This document shows, piece after piece, positions 7,303 through 14,961 of a DNA stretch of 64,000 nt; position 1 is the stretch's first letter, and the number at the start of each line of letters is the position of its first letter. The stretch covers positions 1-64,000 of the forward strand of contig JAKAEB010000003.1 in assembly GCA_021818445.1 (NCBI GenBank), written 5' to 3'. The DNA comes from Planctomycetota bacterium (GTDB lineage Bacteria; Planctomycetota; Phycisphaerae; WQYP01). A program made the position numbers and the translations under genes. The notes under the pieces were generated by a model, which did not search any database, had not been told where the DNA came from, and worked only from the letters and a program-made list of their open reading frames with translations.

Positions 7303-8670
7303 ATGAATGCACGCTATATTACATTTTTATTGGTTGGCTGCTGGCTTATGCTGGTGGCTGTCGCGGGGCATCTGGCGGCCCGCACCATCACTATCCGCCT
7401 TGGTTATCAGGATATGTGCACCGATACCTATCCGGCAGGCAATGTCATCATGGGATTGCACCTGCTGCGAAAATACCTACCCACCACGGGACGTTATGCC
7501 GGCGTGCACTATCGTATCGTGTGGCGTAACTACGATTCCGGTGCTCCGCTGACTAATATGATGATCGCCGGGAAGTTGGACTTCGGAACCATGGGTGATT
7601 ACCCGCTGGTGGTAAACGGTGCCAAGTTTCAGGCCACTGGAACCGAAAAGTCACTGCTGGTCACCATGACAGCATATAACCTCGACGGCGCAGGAAACGG
7701 CATCGTCGTGCCGACATCTTCAAAAATTACATCTGTCACCCAACTCGAGGGCAAAAAGCTATCGGTGCCCATAGGCAGTGCGGCTTGGGGGATGCTTTAC
7801 CTGCTGGCGAAGGATCGGCACATTCCGTTCTCACGATTTAACATCATTAATCAGGCCCCAATGGTGGGAATAGCCGCCATCGCCGAAAGACGTATCGCCG
7901 CCCATGCCGACTTTTGCCCCATGAGTGAATACATGGAGTTTAATGGCACGGGGCGGATGATTTTCTGCGGCTCGGAGACAAAAATTCCCTATTTGCATGG
8001 AGCGGTTGTGCGGGGGGCCTTTGCGAAGCGATATCCGGCGATTGTTACGGCGTATTGCGAGGCTGTCACCGCGGCCGATCAGTGGATTAAAAACAATCCG
8101 CTGCATGCATCGCGAATGCTGGCTAAATGGACAATGATCCCCCGGCAAGTACTCTACCTGTACTTCAGTCATGGAGGATACCTCATTCCCGATCCGACGA
8201 TCAAGCCGCAATGGCTCAAGACGCTGAGATTCGATCATTCAATTCTCGCCAAATACGCAGGCGCGCCACCTTTGAAAATGGCTGCCTGGGTCGATCCAGC
8301 CTATCTTAAAGCGGCCTACAAAAAATTGGGCCTGAACTACGAGAAGCAGGAAAAACGCTTGATCTCACCCATGCGGAATATTGGACGGCCGTCGGAAATA
8401 TGGGTTAATGGCGTTGGCATTAAAAAATTCAGCAGCGTTCCGAAGATGATTGAAGGTTATCTGGCGGCCACAAAGTCTGGAAAAAAGGTGAGCGCTGCCT
8501 ACGTATACGACCACGATACCGGAATTAAAATGTTTGCCCGTACGTCGTGGTTTGTCGAAAGCCCCACTGCCGTATACGCGTACATGACTTTGAATGAGGC
8601 AAAGAAAGCAGCCGCATCCGAGCACGGAAAGGTTTGCGGATTCGCCAAATTGCTATCGCCGGCTGAGTAA
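7303..8670 (+). CDS. ABC transporter substrate-binding protein with NosL-like C-terminal domain
   Basis: 455 aa. Residues 1-26 are a signal peptide (basic start, hydrophobic core, ending near LAARTI), so it is exported. The central part is an SsuA/NMT1-type periplasmic binding fold (LGYQDMCTDT near the start, a MMIAGKLDFGTMGDYPLVV segment, VPIGSAAWGM). At 455 aa it is over 100 residues longer than SsuA. The last 60 residues (AAYVYDHDTG, ARTSWFV, AYMTLNEAKKAAASEHGKV) follow the pattern of the NosL copper-accessory domain, without the metal-binding lipoprotein start of NosL. The ligand is unknown; neighbours suggest a small oxyanion or organosulfur compound. The NosL match is by eye. Confidence 0.82.
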   Translation: MNARYITFLLVGCWLMLVAVAGHLAARTITIRLGYQDMCTDTYPAGNVIMGLHLLRKYLPTTGRYAGVHYRIVWRNYDSGAPLTNMMIAGKLDFGTMGDYPLVVNGAKFQATGTEKSLLVTMTAYNLDGAGNGIVVPTSSKITSVTQLEGKKLSVPIGSAAWGMLYLLAKDRHIPFSRFNIINQAPMVGIAAIAERRIAAHADFCPMSEYMEFNGTGRMIFCGSETKIPYLHGAVVRGAFAKRYPAIVTAYCEAVTAADQWIKNNPLHASRMLAKWTMIPRQVLYLYFSHGGYLIPDPTIKPQWLKTLRFDHSILAKYAGAPPLKMAAWVDPAYLKAAYKKLGLNYEKQEKRLISPMRNIGRPSEIWVNGVGIKKFSSVPKMIEGYLAATKSGKKVSAAYVYDHDTGIKMFARTSWFVESPTAVYAYMTLNEAKKAAASEHGKVCGFAKLLSPAE

Positions 8671-8710
8671 ACATCTTGGAAAAACGTTCCTTGGTCCAAA
8701 GGAGTATCCC

Positions 8711-9604
8711 ATGCGTACCGATTACACCAGTCAGTTGGAAACGATACTCGGTCATACCGACACTTTTGATCGAAAGGTACGGCGCAAGCCCGCGCTTTCG
8801 CCGCAGGCGGTCAATTTGCATATCAGACGCTGGCTTGCCGGAAAACTGATCGGATACGTCATAAGCCTTCTCTCTATTATTATATTTTTATGGGGATGGA
8901 ATACACTCTCTGTACACAAAATAAACTTTGGGCTGGATTTTGCGAACGTGCCATCTGCCCAGGCCGTGGCGAAGCACCTTGCACACGCAGCGGCGTCCAA
9001 GGCGTTTTACATCAATGTGCTGGTCAGCGTGAAACGTGTTTGGCTGGCATTTGCGGCTGCGTCGTTACTTGGGTGCGTTCTCGGTCTTTCTCTGGCCCGT
9101 ATCAGCATCATGAGGCATATATTTTTGCCGTTTGTTGAAATCTTCCGGCCCATACCCGCTATAGCCTGGATACCGCTGGCGATTTTGATGTTTCCAACGA
9201 CAGAATCAAGTATTCTGTTTATCGTATTTCTCGGCGCGATTTTTCCAGTCATACTCAATACGTATCAAGGTGCTACCGAAGTACCTAGCCAGTTGCTTAG
9301 AGCCGCGAGATCCCTGGGGGCGTCCCGGCTATCAGTGCTATGGCATGTCATCATTCCGTCATCTCTCCCCAACATCGCGACGGGACTCTCGGTCGGCATG
9401 GGAATCGCATGGTTCTCTCTTCTGACGGCTGAGATGATTGGTGGGCAGAATGGGATTGGTAATTACACGTGGGAGTCTTATCAGCTTATTAAGTATCCTG
9501 ACATTATTGTTGGTATGATCACCATCGGAGTGCTAAGCACTGTTTCCAGCGGGCTTATTAACCTGATGTGCAAACCATTACTGCGGTGGTCGGGGCATCG
9601 TTGA
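8711..9604 (+). CDS. ABC transporter permease, SsuC/TauC family
   Basis: 297 aa from ATG 8711 with GGAG six bases upstream; the track start at 8594 lies inside the binding-protein gene. About six membrane segments are visible, and the EAA loop that docks the ATPase reads QLLRAARSLGASRLSVLWHVIIPSSLPNI. A cytoplasmic N-terminal segment of about 45 residues precedes the first membrane helix. With the ATPase and binding protein upstream it completes a type I importer. It ends 70 bases before the convergent LysR gene. Confidence 0.94.
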   Translation: MRTDYTSQLETILGHTDTFDRKVRRKPALSPQAVNLHIRRWLAGKLIGYVISLLSIIIFLWGWNTLSVHKINFGLDFANVPSAQAVAKHLAHAAASKAFYINVLVSVKRVWLAFAAASLLGCVLGLSLARISIMRHIFLPFVEIFRPIPAIAWIPLAILMFPTTESSILFIVFLGAIFPVILNTYQGATEVPSQLLRAARSLGASRLSVLWHVIIPSSLPNIATGLSVGMGIAWFSLLTAEMIGGQNGIGNYTWESYQLIKYPDIIVGMITIGVLSTVSSGLINLMCKPLLRWSGHR

Positions 9605-9673
9605 AGCGGTTTCTGAATCAGCGAAACCGTCTGGGCGTTACCGAAGACTCCTTCCACTCCCTGCGATGGAGAT

Positions 9674-10585
9674 TTACAGGTGGTCAGTTCGGTGTTCCCT
9701 TCTATTGAGCGTACCGACGAGCGTGTTATGGAACGCCCGAATAGCTGCCGATTCGGTTCGCCCCCGTAACATGAGGCGCTGAATGGGACGCTCAAGTGGA
9801 AAATCCTTGACGTTTGCCATGCAAAGTTGGCCCCGTTGAATTTCCGCATCAACCACAAGATTGGACAAAACACTCAAGCCCAGCCCAAGTGAGACAGCGC
9901 GTTTCACGGCCTCGGTGTCATTGAGCGCAAGAATGCAATTGACATTTAAATTGCGTGACGCAAGAAATCTATCAAAGATTGCTCGCATGCCTGATCCGAC
10001 CTCACGGAGAACAAACGGGTAATCACGTAGCTGCTCTATACTTAATCCCTGCTTCAGGGCCGCTGGATGACCGGGCGGCGTAATGACGATCAACTTGTCG
10101 GTCAGGACCGGCTTAGCCTCGATATCTCGATGTTCAATAAAGCCCCCCGTGTAAGCCAGATCACACTGCCGATCAAGCAGAACATCCTGTATATCCTTGT
10201 CGTTTTTTAACTTCAGATCCACCTCGATGTTTGGATACCTATCGTGAAAATGCAACAGTATCTCGGGAAATTTATAGACGCCGATTGTACTGCTGGCACC
10301 CACCACTACCCGCCCCCTTGCAAGTCCGCGAAACTCCGCCAACGATCGCTCAGCTTCAGACTCCAATCCGAATATTCGCTTCGCATAATCCGCGAGCACT
10401 TCGCCCTCGCGTGTTAATTCCAAGCCTCGGGCTTGGCGCTGGAGCAAACTCACCCCCAAAGCGCTTTCCAGCAGCCGTAACTCCTTGGATACCGCCGGCT
10501 GGCTGAGTTTAAGCCGATGTGCCGCCCGTGTAATACTCTTCTCCTCGGCAACAGCTATAAAAATTCGTAAATGGTTCAAGTTCAT
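9674..10585 (-). CDS. LysR-family transcriptional regulator
   Basis: 303 aa. The N-terminal winged HTH is MNLNHLRIFIAVAEEKSITRAAHRLKLSQPAVSKELRLLESALG, a textbook LysR head, and residues 90-290 form the periplasmic-binding-like effector domain (GRVVVGASSTIGVYKFPEIL at its start). The effector half resembles CbbR/CysB-like members rather than BenM types, but I cannot name the ligand. It faces the permease gene tail to tail, so it is not divergent from its likely target; regulation of the 5.6-6.4 kb divergent region is inferred from proximity. Confidence 0.93.
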   Translation of the reverse strand: MNLNHLRIFIAVAEEKSITRAAHRLKLSQPAVSKELRLLESALGVSLLQRQARGLELTREGEVLADYAKRIFGLESEAERSLAEFRGLARGRVVVGASSTIGVYKFPEILLHFHDRYPNIEVDLKLKNDKDIQDVLLDRQCDLAYTGGFIEHRDIEAKPVLTDKLIVITPPGHPAALKQGLSIEQLRDYPFVLREVGSGMRAIFDRFLASRNLNVNCILALNDTEAVKRAVSLGLGLSVLSNLVVDAEIQRGQLCMANVKDFPLERPIQRLMLRGRTESAAIRAFHNTLVGTLNRREHRTDHL

Positions 10586-11531
10586 TGCCCGATGCCCTTT
10601 TTCCGAAAAACTGAATCTAACTGTCCATAATAACTACCGCATCGCACGCGGCCACAGACGACAACACAACCTTTACGGCCCGGCGGCCGCAGATCAAGCG
10701 ATCGATCGTATTGGCGGGCCCCATCGCAATGCAACTACCCAACGATGAGCAAATCCCCGCTCCGGTGAGATACCGCCCCCCACTCCTGAAATCTTCTTGA
10801 TTTCACATCTTTATTACATGCCCCACTTAAGTGCGTCCCTGCAAATCTCGCCCGGTAAGCACGGCAAATGGATTTTAAGGATAGCCGCAGTACCGCCCAG
10901 TTTCAAAAATCTGGTTTGTGCCGGGCGTTTACCGGTCTGCTTCCCCCTCCAGCTTGTCGATCGCCCATGAAATGGTTGACCAGACAAGCAAGAAGTTAGC
11001 TTGCTTGCGTCGAGCATACGATAAATTAATAGGATATTACTATCAACCCAACCATAATAAAATTCGGTATTGCCAAAAGTTATGCACTGCGCGCAAACAC
11101 CAATTGATCGTCTGCAGTGATGTTTATTTGGACGAAATCCCCGACCACAATAAAGCTGAACCGAGCGGGAATTCGCACGTTTGAGCATCCACACTCGCTG
11201 CTCATCAGCGGCAGAACTATGTTAATTCAGTGCGATTGCACCGCAGCATACCTGTAAACGCCCTCGTGGCCGGAGGTACGATGCCTTCAATCGTCATGGG
11301 CGACGACCGACTTCCGTCAGCAAATTTCTGACCCAAACATCTGAGTGGCACAAACTTTGCGTTCCACCTCGCTGCATGAGACCGCTCAGGTAATGGGCGC
11401 TTTCATGACGTTGCCGACTTCCGGCGTTTCGCGCGGCTGACCTGTGGTTGGCAGCATGGCGGTTTTGGGACCGGACAGACCTGTTAACAAGTGTTTATGA
11501 CGCTGTTTGTTTTTTTTTGAGGAGTTTTTTC
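10586..11531. other. Long non-coding stretch upstream of the porin
   Basis: About 950 bases without a recognisable gene; short ORFs on both strands lack RBS and family features. It holds the promoters of lysR (minus) and the porin (plus). The segment before the porin has TTTTTTTTGAGGAG just ahead of the start. I see no tRNA, riboswitch or clear terminator in it. Confidence 0.5.
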
Positions 11532-13052
11532 ATGATTAAATGGGCACCGAAATCATCAAGAAAATGGATGTTGATGGGTATTGCAACCATAGGCACCTCT
11601 TTCGCGCCCGCTTTCGCCGGGATCCCGTCTCCCGGCATGAAGGCCAGTGCATTGACCGTTACCCAACTGGAGGCCGAGATCAATGCCCTGCAGAGTCAGG
11701 TCAAGGCATTGCAAAGTGGGCAGAAGAGTGTGCAGCAGTCGGAAGAATCAGCCGCTGAAGTGCGGCAGATCGTCAAGCAGGTGCTTTCCGATGCCAAAAC
11801 CCGCTCGCAATACATGGGTAACGCCCTTGAAGCCGGTTACAACAATGGCTTCTTTATCCAGAGCGCCAACAAAGAATTCAATTTGACCATCAATGGCTAC
11901 CTGCAATACCGCTACACATGGTCGCAGGCCCAGCGGGGCGACAATGTAACGGCCACGGGCAGCCCCATTCCGTCATCCGACACCGGCAACACCAATGGCT
12001 TTGATGCCCGCCGGGCGCGGTTGATCCTTTCCGGTTATGCCTTCAAAAATATCATCTATTCAATTTCAGGTGATTTTGCCAGCGGCAGCGGATTGGGCAA
12101 CAGCTTTCAGATTCTGGACACCTGGATCGGTTATGAATTTAATCCGGGTTTTATGATCCGCACCGGTTCCATGCTGGTGCCATTCACCCATGTGGAATAC
12201 TACAGCTCAGGTACAGAATTTCCGGAATTTGCCGCTGCTGAAGCACCCTTTGACCCGGTGCGGTCGTTGGCATTGGATGTTTCCGGCAACTTGGATCACA
12301 ACAAGTTCTTTTATGATGCCCAGGTGAACAACGGCTCCAAGGCCAACAATCTCGATGGCAGCGCCAATGTGAGTACCAGTACCAATCTGGATAACCGCAT
12401 GGGCTTTTATGCCCGCGTGCAGTACGCCGGGGCCGGTACCAATGCCGATTTCACCGATTCGCCGGATGTGTCATGGCACAAGCACCTGGTCTGGGCCGTT
12501 GGTGCCGCCGCAGGTTATGAAGAGCAGAATTCGTCGGCCGGTGTCTATCCCGCTCCGCAAGGCTCGTTGGCACTTGCGGGGTTGGCCACTCCCAATAACG
12601 GCTATCTTGGTGGGGTAACTGCCAGCGGATCGCTGTATCGCGCTACCGTTGACGCCCACATGAAGTATCGCGGCCTGGCATTGAATGGTGCCATTTACTA
12701 TCAACAATACAATGCCGCCACACCCGGTGCCGGTGGCAGCACCGCCCTGCTTTACAAAACCTATGGAACCGGCAGCGTATGGCAGCTTGGTGCCTATGGC
12801 GAAGCGGGCTACTTTATTGTGCCGCACAAGTGGGAACTGGCCGCCCGCATTGGCGACCTGACCACCGATGGGCAAGGCAAGCAGTCGATGGAATACACGG
12901 CTGGCGTGAATTACTACATCTTTGGCGAAAATGCCAAACTGCAGGCTGCCTTCACTTATCTGCCCAATGCGGCGTACAGCAGTCCGAATATCGGCTCAAA
13001 CGCCAACACGCAGGATTTCATCACGCAGGTGCAATTGCAGGTGAAGTTCTAA
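11532..13052 (+). CDS. Phosphate-selective porin (OprO/OprP-like) with N-terminal coiled coil
   Basis: 506 aa from ATG 11532, with TGAGGAG ahead of it; the ORF track starts 84 bases too early. Residues 1-30 are a signal peptide ending near AFAG. Residues 38-75 (TVTQLEAEINALQSQVKALQSGQK) form a coiled coil, as in planctomycete and other porins that reach the periplasmic cell wall. The remainder is barrel: FDARRARLILSGYAFKNIIYSISGDF is the characteristic segment of the OprO/P family, and the chain ends in LQVKF. It should form an outer-membrane anion-preferring pore. The last 78 bases and the terminator are identical to those at the left end of the window, so this is one of two near-identical copies. 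Confidence 0.92.
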   Translation: MIKWAPKSSRKWMLMGIATIGTSFAPAFAGIPSPGMKASALTVTQLEAEINALQSQVKALQSGQKSVQQSEESAAEVRQIVKQVLSDAKTRSQYMGNALEAGYNNGFFIQSANKEFNLTINGYLQYRYTWSQAQRGDNVTATGSPIPSSDTGNTNGFDARRARLILSGYAFKNIIYSISGDFASGSGLGNSFQILDTWIGYEFNPGFMIRTGSMLVPFTHVEYYSSGTEFPEFAAAEAPFDPVRSLALDVSGNLDHNKFFYDAQVNNGSKANNLDGSANVSTSTNLDNRMGFYARVQYAGAGTNADFTDSPDVSWHKHLVWAVGAAAGYEEQNSSAGVYPAPQGSLALAGLATPNNGYLGGVTASGSLYRATVDAHMKYRGLALNGAIYYQQYNAATPGAGGSTALLYKTYGTGSVWQLGAYGEAGYFIVPHKWELAARIGDLTTDGQGKQSMEYTAGVNYYIFGENAKLQAAFTYLPNAAYSSPNIGSNANTQDFITQVQLQVKF

Positions 13053-13134
13053 TCTGACCACATCACGGCGAACCACACCGTGACCAACATCAAAACTCTC
13101 CCAGGGCGGGCCAGCATGGCCCGCCCTTTTTCTT
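12975..13134 (+). repeat. 160-bp direct repeat, copy 2 (partner 1-160)
   Basis: Covers the porin 3' end and its terminator; one mismatch to copy 1, then abrupt divergence (acatcattt here, cggtcaaat there). Confidence 0.95.
13104..13134 (+). terminator. Rho-independent terminator of the porin gene
   Basis: Same 9-bp GGGCGGGCC/GGCCCGCCC stem and T tract as at 130-160, starting 52 bases after the stop codon. Confidence 0.9.
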
Positions 13135-13712
13135 ACATCATTTGCCGGGGGTGTTTCCAAAGGTGGACCATTGCCCTCGGACTTACACGTTTGCGCTAAA
13201 TGTTAGTGCGGCAAAAAGAAAAAAAAGCTGGTGATCGATACCGACCACCAGCCTTCGTGGGGGAGAAGGAAGGAACTTACATCTTCCAAGGGCCGTGGGA
13301 AACCCTCGCAAGACACCCTCTGATACGTTTGAGCGAAGGACGAGGTTCAGCAAATCTTCAAAATTTGAATTCCTCCCTGCTTGCCGCCGGTTCACTACCG
13401 CAATCACAGTCCCAGAATAGGGATGATGTCAAATAAAAGGGCGGTTTTTCGAATGTGCCGTCTGAGATAGTGCTTATTGGGCTTATCAGACGATGAAGAC
13501 GCGAAATCCGTTTTAGTTTTACTGCATTGGCACCGGCCAGCTACCGATAGATATGGCGGGAACGAGAGAGCCAATTTAGTCAACTCATCGCAGCGATGCC
13601 TATCTGCTCCGCGATGAACGGTGGTGAATAAAAATGTGGTTTTTCTCCGGGGCGGATGCCGTGACATTCGTGCAGCCCAACCCGGAAGACTGTTGAAAGG
13701 GAAAGGTTTCTT
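13135..13712. other. Non-coding stretch between porin and prepilin genes
   Basis: About 580 bases with no gene I can support. It contains a minus-strand terminator (13212-13252) that no minus-strand gene explains, and the prepilin promoter. The overlapping ORFs at 13183-13831 on the minus strand show no family features. Confidence 0.5.
13212..13252 (-). terminator. Orphan rho-independent terminator, minus strand
   Basis: Read on the minus strand: GCTGGTG, 12-base loop, CACCAGC, then a run of eight T, C, five T. No annotated minus-strand gene ends here, so it may close a small RNA transcribed from about 13.45 kb leftwards. Confidence 0.6.
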
Positions 13713-14465
13713 ATGCGTTCCAAATGCCTGAAAACGAGCCGGGGTTTTACTCTGATTGAACTTCTGGTGGTCATTTCCATCGTGGCGGTGATGATCTCAT
13801 TACTGCTGCCCGCGCTGGCCTCAAGCCGCAACCTGGCACAGAGGACTAATTGTTCCGCCCAGTTGCACTCTTTAGGTCAGGCGTTCGCCGTCTACGCGGA
13901 TACGTACGAAAATCAGTACCCAGCCAACTCAGAATACGGACTTCCGTTTGAATATATGATCAACGGATACAACAATGTCACGCGGAATTGGAATCCCGCG
14001 GGCTTCAGCCTGCTGTACACCTCGGGCGTTATGACAGTACCGCAGATGTTCTACTGCCCGCAATCCGGTTACTACGGCGCTGACAGCGCATCATACGGTT
14101 CATACCTGCCAACGCTGGTAGACAAGGGATACACCATCAACTGGGCTAATATTGCGTACAGCTATTGTTACTACTACGCACCCTCGGGGCAGAGAAATTA
14201 TTGGGGCCAGGACCTTGACGCACCGCAAATCCAGTTCAGCAACGGTCCCGATGATTCAAACAACACCATATTGGCGGGCGATACGACGATGGCAATATTC
14301 AATTCCTTTGCGTGGCCCAACCCGGCGGCATCCAACCATATGACTTCCGGCACCACACCAGATGGCGGCAACGAACTCTATAACGACGGATCCGTCCGCT
14401 GGCACAACTTCAGCCAGATGCATGCTGGCTATACATGGCTGGGCATTTTCAACTTCTACCAATAA
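13713..14465 (+). CDS. Type II secretion-like prepilin with C-terminal H-X9-DG-type motif
   Basis: 250 aa. The prepilin signal is RGFTLIELLVVISIVAVMISLLLPAL (residues 10-35), cleaved by the prepilin peptidase between G and F, with the conserved Glu at +5. The body is rich in Tyr and Asn. The end has HMTSGTTPDGGNELYNDGSVRWH, matching the H-x9-DG sorting-like motif plus NDGSV that marks the large planctomycete/Lentisphaerae pseudopilin families. AAAGG lies seven bases before ATG. It is a single-gene unit closed by a terminator. The function in envelope assembly or secretion is unproven; such genes exist in dozens of copies per planctomycete genome. Confidence 0.9.
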   Translation: MRSKCLKTSRGFTLIELLVVISIVAVMISLLLPALASSRNLAQRTNCSAQLHSLGQAFAVYADTYENQYPANSEYGLPFEYMINGYNNVTRNWNPAGFSLLYTSGVMTVPQMFYCPQSGYYGADSASYGSYLPTLVDKGYTINWANIAYSYCYYYAPSGQRNYWGQDLDAPQIQFSNGPDDSNNTILAGDTTMAIFNSFAWPNPAASNHMTSGTTPDGGNELYNDGSVRWHNFSQMHAGYTWLGIFNFYQ

Positions 14466-14497
14466 TTGGTTGCAGATTTAAACAGTGGCAGGCATGG

Positions 14498-14535
14498 GCA
14501 CCGGTCGCCAGTTAAGCGTGACCGGTGCTTTTTAT
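14498..14535 (+). terminator. Terminator of the prepilin gene
   Basis: GCACCGGTC, 13-base loop, GACCGGTGC, then TTTTTATTT, 33 bases after the stop codon. Confidence 0.88.
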
Positions 14536-14961
14536 TTCCTGTTTACGGCCCCGCAACCGACCAAGCTCACGGCGCACCGGATCACGGACAGGGTTTGCAC
14601 CTACCCGGAAAAAACGGCCATAACTGTCCATTACAACAATGGCTGGAACCATTCGTGATTCAACACGACCTACGAGATAACACTTCTGCCCGGGGGGACC
14701 GATCCAGATGGCGCGGATGTACATGCCAGATAAACGACCGGAATTATCGGGTTCGATCACATTTTTGGCGAACATAAATATTAAATTTAGCTTCAAGCGC
14801 GACGTGAAACGGCGGCCCATTCATAACCGGATAGAGCGCCGGGTTATAACTCATATCTTTGTGGCGTTCATGAGATATTGCCTGATAGACACGCGCAACA
14901 ACCGAGCGCGATTGGAACGTATCATGACACCATTTTTTAGCACCGACGTGCGAAGGCTGGG
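14536..14961. other. Non-coding stretch between convergent prepilin and autotransporter genes
   Basis: Roughly 425 bases; a minus-strand ORF (14512-14820, 102 aa) covers part of it but runs through the prepilin terminator and matches nothing I know. No other signal found. Confidence 0.45.

Noticed and set aside
10231-11194. Small ORFs around the lysR start and the porin upstream region
   Set aside because: Shadow frames or random open frames without RBS or motif.
14512-14820. 102-aa minus-strand ORF downstream of the autotransporter
   Set aside because: It runs through the prepilin terminator, has no RBS I can see and resembles no family; kept only as part of a non-coding stretch.
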